A stretch of DNA of 64,000 bases from Paracoccaceae bacterium. Lineage in GTDB: Bacteria; Pseudomonadota; Alphaproteobacteria; Rhodobacterales; Rhodobacteraceae. The DNA lies in the NCBI GenBank assembly GCA_902543185.1, contig CACBXB010000007.1, positions 1 through 64,000 on the forward strand, given 5' to 3'. The notes under the pieces are model-generated. The model saw only the letters and a program-made list of their open reading frames with translations. It was not told where the DNA came from and did not search any database. The position numbers were made by a program, and so were the translations under genes. Below, piece after piece: positions 25,888-35,990 of this stretch (its first letter is position 1; every line of letters starts with the position of its first letter).

Positions 25888-27381
25888 TCATATAACGTTT
25901 GCTTTTTTAAAATATTTAATATTGAAAAGCTTTACTAAATCGTTGCACACAGGCAGTGGCCTTAATATAAGTGCTCCTGCGTAACAAGCTAAACTGACTA
26001 AAACACCAATTGTTGCACTGAGTTTATGGCTACTTTCAAAGTGTGTCACCGCCATTACCTCAGCCAAATAACCAACAAGTAGTGAAGCTAATGCATACGC
26101 AAAAGGACTGGCAAGTTGTACAAGATAAATTGACATCTTTATTTCCAACAAAGGTAGAACCACGGTTGTGCTAATTACAAACAACAGTGATGAACACACC
26201 AACATACCGGACGCGACCCCTTGTATGCCATACTGCACGCCCAAAATACATCCGACCAGTGTCAAGCCTAAATACAAACAGTAAACTTTAAATAACAAGT
26301 CAGTGCGCCCAAGAGTTTTCATGAGCAAACAGTTACTCCTGTGAAAGGACAAAATAGTGGCAGTTATACCGATGATTGGCAGAATAGAAGCCATATCAAA
26401 CCACTTTTCTCCAAGAACAACCAGTACCAGAACTTCAGAGTAAAGAATTAAAATAATACAAATAGGTAAATAAAAAATTGCAGTGGCTTGTATTAACTTC
26501 AAACAATAAAGACTGATTTTTTCCCTTTGTTCAGGCATGGAAGAAAAGGCAGAAAAAAAGACAGCATTAATCGACCCGTTTATAAGTTTTACCGGTTGTC
26601 TCAGTAAAATGTTAGATTGAGAATATATTCCACTCGATTGGCTTCCCATGAACACAGAAACAACAAAAATTTCGAGGCGTCTCTGAGTATGATCTAAGAA
26701 CTGTGTGAGAGTTAAATACAAACTAAAACGATATACTGCTTTTATATTTTCTATATTGAACTTTATCGAAGGTTTCCATTTTACCTTGATTACCAGTATA
26801 AGTGTTTTCAGACATTCGTTTAAGACGGCCATGGTCACGAGGCTCCAGACGCCAAAGCCAAAAATGCCCATAAGTACGCCAACGGCAGAACTAGCTAAGC
26901 GCGATACCAATTCAAAAATAGCAATTTTTTTGAAGTTTAAAGCCTTTTCTAATAAAGCCTGATAGATGGTCCTGACGCCTGAAAAAAGCACGTTTACTGA
27001 TAGACAATAAATAATAATTTTGACTATTTTTTCATTATATAAATTCCCAATTGCAGAAGCTGATATGATTAAAATAATCCAAATGAATAAACTGAAAATA
27101 ATAGTTAACCAGAACATAGTACAAATGAACTCGTCACTCGGATTTTTTTCACGTACCAGTGCGTCTTTTAAGCCCATATCCAGAAATGAGGCGCTTATTC
27201 CAGTAAACACAGTTGCCATAGCAACTAAACCAAAATCCTCTGGATTTAGAAGCCTCGCCATAACAATAGTCAACACAGTTGACACAATGAAATAGCTTCC
27301 TCTTTGAAAAACTGTCCAACGTATTCCACTTAATAAACTGCGCTGTCGGTTTTGATTTTTTTTGATCAAATCTATTTCCAA
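25888..27381 (-). CDS. wzx: Wzx-type lipopolysaccharide/polysaccharide flippase
   Basis: A 497-residue MATE/MOP-superfamily membrane protein with about 12-14 helices. The N-terminus GIRWTVFQRGSYFIVSTVLT followed by MARLLNPEDFGLVAMATVF is typical of the polysaccharide-transporter (MviN/RfbX/WzxC) family. It would flip the lipid-linked repeat unit across the inner membrane for Wzy-dependent polymerisation; a Wzy-like protein is encoded at 36.0-37.1 kb on the same strand. No ABC-type (KpsMT) exporter is visible. The 135 bases upstream to the SDR gene carry no clear signal. Confidence 0.88.
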   Translation of the reverse strand: MEIDLIKKNQNRQRSLLSGIRWTVFQRGSYFIVSTVLTIVMARLLNPEDFGLVAMATVFTGISASFLDMGLKDALVREKNPSDEFICTMFWLTIIFSLFIWIILIISASAIGNLYNEKIVKIIIYCLSVNVLFSGVRTIYQALLEKALNFKKIAIFELVSRLASSAVGVLMGIFGFGVWSLVTMAVLNECLKTLILVIKVKWKPSIKFNIENIKAVYRFSLYLTLTQFLDHTQRRLEIFVVSVFMGSQSSGIYSQSNILLRQPVKLINGSINAVFFSAFSSMPEQREKISLYCLKLIQATAIFYLPICIILILYSEVLVLVVLGEKWFDMASILPIIGITATILSFHRSNCLLMKTLGRTDLLFKVYCLYLGLTLVGCILGVQYGIQGVASGMLVCSSLLFVISTTVVLPLLEIKMSIYLVQLASPFAYALASLLVGYLAEVMAVTHFESSHKLSATIGVLVSLACYAGALILRPLPVCNDLVKLFNIKYFKKANVI

Positions 27382-27516
27382 AATTTAAAAGATTGTGTTT
27401 TCATCTAATTCGTTATGCAGATTTATATAAACAGGAAGTTTAATATTTTGATGTTATTAGACCTAAAGCTTCCGTCGAAGAAGCATTTGGTTCCAACTCA
27501 ATTTTGTATATTATCA

Positions 27517-28467
27517 TTAAACATTTAAATTATCATGACTGTGTTTTGAAAAAACATTTGATTGTACAAGTCTGACCAAACCATCACTTAAATCTGTCTT
27601 TGGCCATGAACCAAGGACTTCGTTCATCAACGAAGTATCACTGTATATACCAAATACGTCACCTGGTGTATTGCCTTCGTAATGCACAGGGATATTCTTT
27701 TTTTGAGTAGAAACTAAGATTTTAATAATTTCACTTACCAAAGTTCTTTTCCCTGTTCCAATATTTATAGAACGTCCTTCAGACTTTTTATTTTTCAGAC
27801 AACGCACAAATGCCTCCACCACATCATCGACATGGACAAAATCGCGAAATCTATCTTTTGAGCCTTTAACAAGAATTTTCTGCTGATCTAGCATTTGTGC
27901 CAAAAAGATACTTATCATTCCTTGTTTCATATTTGTCATATTCTGACCTGGGCCGTACACGTTGAATAATCTCAGGGAAGTGCTTCTAATCCCATACTGT
28001 CGATAAATTCGTAAATAATGTTCGCTTGCTAGCTTAGCCACGCCATAAAAAGACTCTGGACGGCATTCTTCGTTTTCGCCAACAGGGTGATCTGGCTTTT
28101 GTCCATAAACTGACATTGTGCTTGCAAATATGAATCGGCTGCAACCATTTCGGACAGAAAATTTTAATAAACGTAATGTAGACTCTGCGTTGGTGCGTAT
28201 ATCATATATTGGATCATCGAAGCTAATTTCACCCGAGCTCTGTCCTGCAATATGGAATATCGCATCAAACCGCGTCTTTTCAATTTGCTCATAAGCGCCT
28301 GGGTCACTGCAATCACCTTTTATAAAAGTCGTACCCTCAGGGATATTTGATCGATTTCCTGTACTTAGATTATCAATAGTAACTACTTCGTTTTCTTCAG
28401 TGATCAAGCGTTTTGCAATTGCTGATCCAATGAATCCCGCCGCTCCAGTAACAAGATACCTAGCCAT
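27517..28467 (-). CDS. NAD-dependent epimerase (GalE-like SDR)
   Basis: A 316-residue SDR. Nucleotide loop VTGAAGFIGSAIAKRLI, TIDNLSTGNRSNIPEG, FASTMSVYGQKPDHPVGENE, YGVAKLASEHYLRIY (YxxxK) and LRLFNVYGPGQNM are all standard for UDP-sugar 4-epimerases and related dehydratases. It overlaps the KdsB-like gene by 8 bases and is followed upstream by an aldolase, forming a tight three-gene unit. The substrate could be a UDP- or CMP-linked sugar; the fold alone does not decide. Confidence 0.86.
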   Translation of the reverse strand: MARYLVTGAAGFIGSAIAKRLITEENEVVTIDNLSTGNRSNIPEGTTFIKGDCSDPGAYEQIEKTRFDAIFHIAGQSSGEISFDDPIYDIRTNAESTLRLLKFSVRNGCSRFIFASTMSVYGQKPDHPVGENEECRPESFYGVAKLASEHYLRIYRQYGIRSTSLRLFNVYGPGQNMTNMKQGMISIFLAQMLDQQKILVKGSKDRFRDFVHVDDVVEAFVRCLKNKKSEGRSINIGTGKRTLVSEIIKILVSTQKKNIPVHYEGNTPGDVFGIYSDTSLMNEVLGSWPKTDLSDGLVRLVQSNVFSKHSHDNLNV

Positions 28468-29239
28468 TATCAGTCTTGTATTGTGAGATTAAAGGATCAT
28501 TTACCATTTGCTTTTCTACAAAAATAAGCTCTTCCTCTGTGTCAACACTAAATGATTTGGCTTCTGTCTTAACCATATGTACTTTTTCACCATTTTCTAA
28601 AACGCGCATCATATCAACAGATTCTATCCTTTCTAAATCTGTTTCATGCATATTGTTAAATTTCAGCAAATAGTCACGTTTAAAAGGTATAATACAAACT
28701 TGTTTAAGCATGGGAACGCTATCAAACCCCTTTTTCCTCGAAGGTATACCCTCGCGGGAGAAATAAAGCGCTTCGCTATATTTATTTACCACAACTTTTA
28801 CTTCACTTGGGTTCTCAAATTCTAACACGGTTTGCATGTCAGCCATTAAATTAACCACATTAATTTCCTTGTCTGATTTGAATGGCTTCAATGACTGCTC
28901 AATCATTTCAGGAGTAACCATTGGCTCATCGCCCTGTACCAGGACCACAATATCGACCTTTTCGCCAATATCAGCCTCTATTTTAAGCATCGCCTCTGCT
29001 GTTCTATCGCTAGCGCGCTCATGGACATTGGAGGTCATTACTGCATTTCCACCAATAGACTTGATGTAATCATAAATTACTTTATCGCAAGTTGCCACGT
29101 ACGTATTAAAAAGTTCTTTGCACATTTGTGTCCGATAATAACAATGGCCGACCATTGGAATACCGTGTATTTTAGCCAAAGGCTTTCCAGGAAACCTAGA
29201 TGAACCCATCCGAGCTGGAATTATTGCTATCGCTTTCAT
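28460..29239 (-). CDS. kdsB: 3-deoxy-D-manno-octulosonate cytidylyltransferase family protein (KdsB-like)
   Basis: A 259-residue CTP:ulosonate transferase. The N-terminal loop AIIPARMGSSRFPGKPLAKI, YVATCDKVIYDYIKSIGG, VVLVQGDEPMVTPEMI, YFSREGIPS and the tail IESVDMMRVLENG match KdsB, which makes CMP-Kdo. It is probably a pathway-specific paralogue, because it sits between an SDR and an HpcH/HpaI aldolase inside a polysaccharide operon rather than with core LPS genes. The activated substrate may therefore be Kdo for capsule or another 3-deoxy-ulosonic acid. Confidence 0.85.
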   Translation of the reverse strand: MKAIAIIPARMGSSRFPGKPLAKIHGIPMVGHCYYRTQMCKELFNTYVATCDKVIYDYIKSIGGNAVMTSNVHERASDRTAEAMLKIEADIGEKVDIVVLVQGDEPMVTPEMIEQSLKPFKSDKEINVVNLMADMQTVLEFENPSEVKVVVNKYSEALYFSREGIPSRKKGFDSVPMLKQVCIIPFKRDYLLKFNNMHETDLERIESVDMMRVLENGEKVHMVKTEAKSFSVDTEEELIFVEKQMVNDPLISQYKTDNG

Positions 29240-29243
29240 AACT

Positions 29244-30026
29244 CTACTTTTTCCATTTCAAAAAAAAATCAACGCCATGCCTGCATGTTACATCAAGCAT
29301 TCTAATATCAAGACTGTAAGCTATAAATTTAAAACCTTCCTTTACTCGCACTTCGAGTTGAGAAGGATCTGGCTCAATTATATGTATCCCGCCCGGAATA
29401 CCCATGCGTTTTGACGTTGATTTTATATGTTCCATAGCGTCATTGAAATCTGGATGAGAAAATTGTCCGGGAATGCCCATTGAAGCTGACAAGTCATAGG
29501 GGCCAATTATATATCCGTCGATATTTTCAACGGAGAAAATATCTTCGAGATTAGTAATTGCATCTATGTGTTCTATTTGTACTATGATAACTGAGTCTTG
29601 ATCCAACCACGTGCGGTATTTATCAAATCCTGCCCCATATTGTTGAGCCCTAGCTAGCCCAACACCCCGTTTTCCAACTGGTGGGTACTTTACTGCATCA
29701 ACCGCTTTGACTGCATCTTCTCGGCAGGTGACCATTGGTACAATTATACCGCTAGCGCCAGCATCCATAACGCGTTTCACCTGATTAGTATCATTAGATG
29801 TAAGGCGTACAAGAGCCGGCACATTTGCCAAGGTAAGTACTCGTATTAAATCTTCAGCTTCTCTTATTGTAATAACGCTATGCTCGAGATCAATTGTTAT
29901 CCAGTCAAAGCCGGAACGTGCCATTATTTCTGCAATTGCAGGATGACCGAGTGTCACCCATGAGCCCAAGACGAACTCATCTCTAGCAATTTTAGCTTTC
30001 AATGAATTTCCACCTTCAATTGACAT
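29244..30026 (-). CDS. HpcH/HpaI aldolase family protein
   Basis: A 260-residue metal-dependent class II aldolase of the 2-oxo-3-deoxy-acid type. Signatures: LGSWVTLGHPAIAEIMARSG, WITIDLEHSVI (active-site His region), GIIVPMVTCREDA, VIVQIEHIDAI (metal-binding Glu) and GPYDLSASMGIPG (metal-binding Asp). Relatives join or split pyruvate and an aldehyde. It lies 4 bases from the KdsB-like gene, so making a 3-deoxy-2-ulosonic acid that is then activated with CMP is a sensible inference. It is usually a catabolic enzyme, so its place in a polysaccharide operon is notable. Confidence 0.85.
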   Translation of the reverse strand: MSIEGGNSLKAKIARDEFVLGSWVTLGHPAIAEIMARSGFDWITIDLEHSVITIREAEDLIRVLTLANVPALVRLTSNDTNQVKRVMDAGASGIIVPMVTCREDAVKAVDAVKYPPVGKRGVGLARAQQYGAGFDKYRTWLDQDSVIIVQIEHIDAITNLEDIFSVENIDGYIIGPYDLSASMGIPGQFSHPDFNDAMEHIKSTSKRMGIPGGIHIIEPDPSQLEVRVKEGFKFIAYSLDIRMLDVTCRHGVDFFLKWKK

Positions 30027-30091
30027 ATTTATTCACTTTCAACCAAACAGCTAACATTTCAATGCAAACCCAGAATTGCTTGGGACATAAT

Positions 30092-31339
30092 CTAAAACTC
30101 CAAAGATTTTATTATTTTTTGGACGTTAAACTGCCAGTCGAGCTCCTCCACCGCTTTTTGCCGGCCCGCCTTCCCTAGTTTCTTCCTAAGTTCCGGATCG
30201 TTAGCCAGCTTTACTATTGAATTTGCGAACTTGTCAATGTCTCCTTCCTCGCACAATAATCCGTTTTTTTCATGCTCGATTGCAAAATTCACTTCACCTA
30301 CGTTTGTTGCAACCGTTGGCTTTCCAAGTGCAAGGTACTCTAGATGTTTGATTGAACAATTATGTGGCCATTTATTATGAAAATTAAAATGTGATAAAAC
30401 AACGTCGCATTCATTTAGCAACTCGGGCATCTTATTAAACGGAACTTGCGATAAAATCTTTGTCGACTTATTTAGTCCATATGCAGAAATTTTTACCTTT
30501 AATTCAGTTTCTTTTTTTAGATCTCCAACAACAATAAGATATTTAAGCTTATCGCATCTTAATAAAGCTCTACAGAAAACTTCGCATAACTCATCGATAT
30601 CATTGTACCATCTGAAACTTGAAGCCATGCCCACTAGGATATCGTCCGGTACTTTTTTAAATTCATTACAGAATTCTTGGCTATGCGTAGAGGGGCTGAA
30701 CATCTTTGTATTTACCCCGTTTGGATTGATAATCATTTTACCAGTAAATTTCTTACCAACAAAATCGGTAATCCACTTAGCTCTCAAACTGCTGTCCACT
30801 GTTATCAGTGTAGCAGCTTCATATTGATCACGCTCTGCCGGTGGAACTTTGACCTTTTGATTACGCTTTGGCCAGTCAAGTGCCTCTTTTCTATTGAAAG
30901 GTGCCATACTAAGCGGTTTATTGACTTCTAGAACTAATTTTAAATTTCTAGAGTTCAAAATATTCGTTATTGAAGCACCATGATACGACGCTCGCATGTA
31001 ACAGAAAGTATAATCGTTTTTATCAACTAAACTCTTGATTTTCTTTTTCATAGCTATTCGGAAAAATAAACCGTCTAATTTTTTAAAAACCTTACCTAAA
31101 AAACCATTCAAATTCCTGGGAATCACGCGCCGGAGGGATCTATATGGGTAATAAATAGTCTTCAGCTTGTCAGAATTTTTTTGCATTGTCGGAATATGAG
31201 AGTCTGTTACTATATCGATATGATAATCATGCATTAAAAGTCCAGTCACCACACCACTCGCAGAGCTGATATTACCGCCTACAGGATTTGTGCTGTAGGA
31301 AAAGGGATTTGCCACAATATACAGTACTCGTTTCATCAA
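30092..31339 (-). CDS. glycosyltransferase family 4
   Basis: A 415-residue GT-B protein. The N-terminal half has YIVANPFSYSTNPVGGNISS and a Gly-rich acceptor loop. The C-terminal half has MASSFRWYNDIDELCEVF, LSQVPFNKMPELLNECDVVL, and LEYLALGKPTVATNVGEVNF, which holds the retaining-GT4 Glu region, then NGLLCEEGDIDKFANSIVKL. It probably adds one sugar of the repeat unit on the cytoplasmic side. Sixty-five bases separate it from the aldolase gene. Confidence 0.86.
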   Translation of the reverse strand: MMKRVLYIVANPFSYSTNPVGGNISSASGVVTGLLMHDYHIDIVTDSHIPTMQKNSDKLKTIYYPYRSLRRVIPRNLNGFLGKVFKKLDGLFFRIAMKKKIKSLVDKNDYTFCYMRASYHGASITNILNSRNLKLVLEVNKPLSMAPFNRKEALDWPKRNQKVKVPPAERDQYEAATLITVDSSLRAKWITDFVGKKFTGKMIINPNGVNTKMFSPSTHSQEFCNEFKKVPDDILVGMASSFRWYNDIDELCEVFCRALLRCDKLKYLIVVGDLKKETELKVKISAYGLNKSTKILSQVPFNKMPELLNECDVVLSHFNFHNKWPHNCSIKHLEYLALGKPTVATNVGEVNFAIEHEKNGLLCEEGDIDKFANSIVKLANDPELRKKLGKAGRQKAVEELDWQFNVQKIIKSLEF

Positions 31340-31406
31340 AAACCCTGAAATACTAAATTGCCGTTAAACTATCAATCTAAAATGTATATTTAAAAATTGA
31401 AAATCT

Positions 31407-32273
31407 TTACCAATCTAAACTTTTTTCGTACCCAAGCTCGACTAAAAATTCGCCCAGGTAAGATTGGTAAAAATTTTTGTCTAGCGGTGTAAAAACATCC
31501 TTCCAACCACTAATTTTGCCTTTTCTGAAGGTACCAGATATTCCAAAAGCATTTTCAGCAATTTTACTCAGATCGGTATCATCAATCCTTGAGTTCAGGT
31601 TCAGATGATCACGTATTTTTCTTATGCATAAAAGTTGTTTTTGTTTTTCGCCTCCACCCCTTTCACCAACTAAGTCCTCAAACTTAATCGTGAGATTATT
31701 TTTATCATTTTGCCAAGTTAGCATTGACTTATACATATTTATCACACCGTTTATGTGGCCATATTTGTTTTTATAGCCAGAAAGAACTGCCTTAAATCTT
31801 TCGCTGTCAGAAGAAAGTTGACCAAATAGGTAAGTATAGGCGTGATGACGAGGTCTGGTTCTAACATGGTTAATCATTGAAATAGCCATATCTCTAGGGT
31901 CCCTTATTATTGTGACCGATTTTGGAATAGTTTCCTCAATTACTTCCTTCCCCTTGTGGCTAAATGGTATATGACCAATGATATACTCCTGTTCAGCAAC
32001 TTCAGATAACAAATCCCTGATTATGCTTGGTCGCACAAAGCGAGGCGAAGCAACACTGACTAGCATGGTCTTCTTTTCAAAAATTGAAAATAAATTTTTA
32101 AAGTCTTTATCAGCCCGCCAGTTGATACCTGCCTTTTGTGTGCGCCGAAAGAAAGGCCGAACGGTATAAAACCGATAATTACTTACGGCTTGCTTATAGC
32201 CAAAAGAGTCTAAAATTGTCGTGACTAGATGAGTCCCAGAATGCGGGACAGTATTCACTAAAACTTTTTCCAT
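31407..32273 (-). CDS. sulfotransferase domain protein
   Basis: A 288-residue cytoplasmic protein with the two PAPS-binding elements of sulfotransferases. The 5'-phosphosulfate loop is VNTVPHSGTHLVTTIL at residues about 6-21 and the 3'-phosphate motif is TIIRDPRDMAISMI near 125. The C-terminus GISGTFRKGKISGWKDVF is the RKG-type loop that closes over PAPS, as in carbohydrate sulfotransferases. It would sulfate a sugar of the surface polysaccharide, as is common in marine bacteria. The ATG overlaps the stop of the upstream gene by one base. Confidence 0.88.
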   Translation of the reverse strand: MEKVLVNTVPHSGTHLVTTILDSFGYKQAVSNYRFYTVRPFFRRTQKAGINWRADKDFKNLFSIFEKKTMLVSVASPRFVRPSIIRDLLSEVAEQEYIIGHIPFSHKGKEVIEETIPKSVTIIRDPRDMAISMINHVRTRPRHHAYTYLFGQLSSDSERFKAVLSGYKNKYGHINGVINMYKSMLTWQNDKNNLTIKFEDLVGERGGGEKQKQLLCIRKIRDHLNLNSRIDDTDLSKIAENAFGISGTFRKGKISGWKDVFTPLDKNFYQSYLGEFLVELGYEKSLDW

Positions 32274-33565
32274 TAGTGCTCAATCCTAGGAAGCCGGTAT
32301 GCTAAACTTTTATTTTTAATGTTTTCATAATATCGTAAGGGCACATTGAATGAATTTTCACCTGCATAAACTATTTCAGTCATCATTTCATCGATACCTG
32401 GTGGTGGTTTAACGTTTTCGGCAGTATGAAATAATTCAAGAAATTGCTCAATCTCTTGAAAATTAGAAGCGCAGTAAGCTGCGTTAAAATACTCGTACAT
32501 AGTTAGATTAGAATTTAAATAAGTTGGGTAAATCAGCATTTTTTTCTGCAACATGGCCTCAATACCAATAGAGCCCCCAATCACTATCACGCAATCGGCC
32601 CAATCGATTAATGCCGGTGAATGTACGTCGTTACCATACCACCCGACAAGGGCAGACCCTAATTTCCCCTGGGCGCTTTCTCGATTATAATATTCTTTTC
32701 CTTCACGGGTAGCGTCTTTTACTACTAGAGAAATATATTTTATTTGCGATAGCTTTTGAAGAGCCTGCATAATTAACTCATTATGCAGATTATAGTCTTT
32801 TTGGAACTGCATGAAAACAACTTTTAACTTACCCTTTGGATCAATTTTAGGGTTGAATTTTGGGCAAATATTTCTGTTGATGGTTGCCCAATCAGGGTAA
32901 AAACGGGCGCTACCCCAAGCCTGAGTTTTAACTGGATCTAGACCCCATTTAATCCAACCAAGTCTGCGAATAGGGTTTTGTAGTATGAAATAATCATATA
33001 GCGCTCGATCACTTTGCTCCACTAGCTTACCTTTTTTGATCATTTTGCGATAGCTTACATTTACATCTGAGTTTATAAAAACATTACACCCATGCGGTAT
33101 GGCTATTGTTGTAATCCCAATTCCAGTGGCTGCTATAAAATATTTTTCGATTACTTCCCCTTTGTCAAATGGTGTTGACCATTCAAATACGCAAGCAGCA
33201 ATATTTTTCGCATGTAAAAAATCAAACTGTTTACTATTGTCATGGAAAAATCTTCGGTGATATTTACCGATAAGCGTTTTTGGGTTGCGTTTAATTTTGT
33301 AAAATCTTTGAAAAAGCTTTTTTATAAATGAATTACTATTGGAGCTCTTATTAAAGGCTTTATCAACATCTTTGAATATTTCAAAGTTACCAAGTGTTTT
33401 TAAAAATTTTATTCTGTAGTCATTTTCAAAATCAATATCAGACGTAAAAACAATCACAGGGTTTTCACTTCTTTTTACAAATTCAGCAATTATAGGAGAG
33501 AAATGATCAATGTCATTATATGCTCTCATAAAGAAGGCTATTCTCCGGTCTTCTATCATATTCAC
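32273..33565 (-). CDS. GT-B-like capsule biosynthesis protein, unassigned
   Basis: A 430-residue protein without membrane segments. I cannot name a family. The C-terminal half has a GT-B-like pattern: LKVVFMQFQKDYNLHNELIM, ISLVVKDATREGKEYYNRE, DWADCVIVIGGSIGIEAMLQ and KKMLIYPTYLNSNLTMYEY, which resembles the CDP-glycerol or capsule-synthase type transferases. It shares a one-base overlap with the sulfotransferase gene, so the two are probably translated together and may modify the same residue. Confidence 0.55.
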   Translation of the reverse strand: MNMIEDRRIAFFMRAYNDIDHFSPIIAEFVKRSENPVIVFTSDIDFENDYRIKFLKTLGNFEIFKDVDKAFNKSSNSNSFIKKLFQRFYKIKRNPKTLIGKYHRRFFHDNSKQFDFLHAKNIAACVFEWSTPFDKGEVIEKYFIAATGIGITTIAIPHGCNVFINSDVNVSYRKMIKKGKLVEQSDRALYDYFILQNPIRRLGWIKWGLDPVKTQAWGSARFYPDWATINRNICPKFNPKIDPKGKLKVVFMQFQKDYNLHNELIMQALQKLSQIKYISLVVKDATREGKEYYNRESAQGKLGSALVGWYGNDVHSPALIDWADCVIVIGGSIGIEAMLQKKMLIYPTYLNSNLTMYEYFNAAYCASNFQEIEQFLELFHTAENVKPPPGIDEMMTEIVYAGENSFNVPLRYYENIKNKSLAYRLPRIEH

Positions 33566-33642
33566 GCCCTTTTCAATCTAATAACTATTTGGGAAACATT
33601 GATATGTGCAAAACCAAAAAGGGTTTTTTATATGAGCCAAAG

Positions 33643-34971
33643 CTAAAGGCGCTCAACATCTAATTCTGACGAAAATATGCTTTTAACGTCAAAAATTACA
33701 CAATTTGCTTCTCCAATAGAGTGCAAAAACTCTGGATCCATTCTCTTGAATTCATCATGCGCCACAGCAATTAGAATTGCATCAAATCCACTATTATCAT
33801 TAGAACCCAATATCTGCTCGCGATTGACAGAGGGTAATTTATTAAGCAATGAGATCTCATATTCTTCGCGGGCCTCAGCAGGGTCGACCCATGGATCAAA
33901 AACTTCAACAGTCGCATTATATTCTTCAAGCTCTTTAATTATTCCAGCAACAGGGGTATTACGTATGTCAGGGCAATTTTCCTTGAACGACAGTCCCATT
34001 ACAAGTATCCGGCTACCGTGAATCATGATGCGTTTATTGATCATTGCCTTGATCAACCGAGAGGTGACATATGTAGCCATACTGTCATTCAAGCGGCGCC
34101 CTGCTAAAATCATCTCAGGATGATAACCAACCGACTGGGCTTTGTATGTCAGATAGTAAGGGTCTACCCCTATACAGTGCCCTCCTACCAATCCAGGTTT
34201 AAACGGCAAGAAATTCCATTTTGTGCCAGCAGCTTCGAGTACCTGTGTCGTATCTAGTTCTAATTTGTTAAACAAAATTGATAGCTCGTTCATAAGTGCA
34301 ATATTTACGTCTCGCTGAGTATTTTCTATAACCTTAGCAGCTTCCGCTACTTTAATGCTTGATGCTTTGTGCGTGCCTGCCGTCACAATACCTGAGTAAA
34401 TATTATCCACAAACGAAGCAGCGTCTGGCGTAGAACCAGAAGTGATTTTATTAATAGTGGTTAATCGGTGAAGTTTATCACCAGGGTTGATACGTTCTGG
34501 ACTGTAACCGACATAAAAATCCGCATTGAAAACAAGACCAGAGATACGTTCTAGTACTGGCACACATTCTTCTTCAGTGCATCCTGGGTATACTGTTGAT
34601 TCATAAATTACAACATCGCCTGATTTTAAAAACGAACCAATAGTTTCACTAGCCTTAATTAACAAAGAGAGATCTGGCCGATTACTTTGATCAATTGGAG
34701 TTGGAACGGTCACAATAAAAACATTGCAGTCGGCAATATGTTTTGGGTCAGAAGTGAAAACTAGGTTGCTCGAAAACGCCAGCTCGTGCTTATCAATTTC
34801 ATTAGTTGCGTCATAACCTTGTCTCAATTGGTCAATTCGATGCTTGTTTAGATCAAAACCAATAACTGAACATACTCTCCCAAGCTCCACGGCCAAAGGC
34901 AAACCTACGTATCCTAAGCCGATTATTCCTATGTTCAAATCATCGAAAGAAAATTTTTTTTTATCAAACAT
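33643..34971 (-). CDS. nucleotide-sugar dehydrogenase (TviB/WbpA-like)
   Basis: A 442-residue protein from ATG 34971; the frame extends upstream to 35013 but that would run deeper into the preceding gene. It is a UDP-sugar 6-dehydrogenase that oxidises a nucleotide hexose to the uronate. NAD loop [52 protein letters not shown], and the catalytic Cys in [18 protein letters not shown] are those of the UDP-N-acetylhexosamine branch. It overlaps the epimerase gene by 8 bases. It likely supplies a UDP-(N-acetyl)hexuronate that the paired epimerase converts. Confidence 0.86.
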   Translation of the reverse strand: MFDKKKFSFDDLNIGIIGLGYVGLPLAVELGRVCSVIGFDLNKHRIDQLRQGYDATNEIDKHELAFSSNLVFTSDPKHIADCNVFIVTVPTPIDQSNRPDLSLLIKASETIGSFLKSGDVVIYESTVYPGCTEEECVPVLERISGLVFNADFYVGYSPERINPGDKLHRLTTINKITSGSTPDAASFVDNIYSGIVTAGTHKASSIKVAEAAKVIENTQRDVNIALMNELSILFNKLELDTTQVLEAAGTKWNFLPFKPGLVGGHCIGVDPYYLTYKAQSVGYHPEMILAGRRLNDSMATYVTSRLIKAMINKRIMIHGSRILVMGLSFKENCPDIRNTPVAGIIKELEEYNATVEVFDPWVDPAEAREEYEISLLNKLPSVNREQILGSNDNSGFDAILIAVAHDEFKRMDPEFLHSIGEANCVIFDVKSIFSSELDVERL

Positions 34972-35965
34972 TATAAAAGTCTCTGTACCACTGGACGAAT
35001 GATGCAATGCCACTGCGAAAATCTGTTTTAGGCTGATAACCGCTCAGATTTTCGAGAAGCGTAGCATCGGCCCAAGTAGCAGGTACGTCTCCGGTTTGCA
35101 TAGGCATGTAATTGCGAATGGCTTTAGCCCCTAACTCTATTTCAATAGCTTCGATAAAATCCATTAGATTTACACTTCTTGAATTGCCTATATTGACTGT
35201 TCTTAAAGGTGCAACGGATGACAAACTATCAGACGCACTAATAGGCTTACCTTGTTCTGGTACTATATTCATTAACAAACTAATGGCAGAAACCAAATCA
35301 TCGACATAGGTGAAGTCTCGCTGCATTTCACCATTATTATAGATATCTATGGGCTTGTTTTCTAATATGTTTTTCGTAAACTTAAACAGAGCCATATCTG
35401 GTCTGCCCCAAGGACCGTAAACTGTAAAAAACCTGAAAATCGTAACAGGAATTCCGTATATATGTGAGTAGGAATGTGCCATGCTCTCTGCCGCCTTTTT
35501 AGTTGCAGCATAAATTGTTAACTGAGTATCAGCTTTTTCACGTTCATTGAATGGCATACGCTCATTAGCGCCGTATACCGACGAAGTAGAGGCAATCATT
35601 AAGTGCTTTACTGGATTAAGCCGTGCTGCATCCATCACGTTGAATGTTCCGACAACATTGGAGTCAATATATGCACGAGGGTTTTCTAAACTGTACCGAA
35701 CGCCGGCTTGTGCTGCCAAGTGAATTACAATGTCAGGCTTAAAACCAGCAAAGCATTTATCTACAGCTTCTTTATCCTCTAACATTGCCAAAGTACTGTT
35801 GAACTCGGTGAACTGTTCCAAAATTTTATGTCTAGTTTCTTTAAGGGAAACATCATAATAGTCAGTCATCCCATCGAAGCCATGAACCTGAAACCCAGAC
35901 GATAGCAATAATTTTGCTAGGTGAAAGCCGATAAAGCCAGCTGTTCCTGTAACAAGTATTTTCAT
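34964..35965 (-). CDS. UDP-glucuronate 4-epimerase-like SDR
   Basis: A 333-residue SDR with nucleotide loop [20 protein letters not shown], the uronate-epimerase stretch [54 protein letters not shown] and [19 protein letters not shown]. This matches the GAE/LpsL type that makes UDP-galacturonate, and may also serve N-acetylated uronates. It is translationally linked to the dehydrogenase by an 8-base overlap. An acidic repeat unit is implied. Confidence 0.88.
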   Translation of the reverse strand: MKILVTGTAGFIGFHLAKLLLSSGFQVHGFDGMTDYYDVSLKETRHKILEQFTEFNSTLAMLEDKEAVDKCFAGFKPDIVIHLAAQAGVRYSLENPRAYIDSNVVGTFNVMDAARLNPVKHLMIASTSSVYGANERMPFNEREKADTQLTIYAATKKAAESMAHSYSHIYGIPVTIFRFFTVYGPWGRPDMALFKFTKNILENKPIDIYNNGEMQRDFTYVDDLVSAISLLMNIVPEQGKPISASDSLSSVAPLRTVNIGNSRSVNLMDFIEAIEIELGAKAIRNYMPMQTGDVPATWADATLLENLSGYQPKTDFRSGIASFVQWYRDFYNV

Positions 35966-35990
35966 AGTTCAATCTTTCTTGTGTTAGTGA

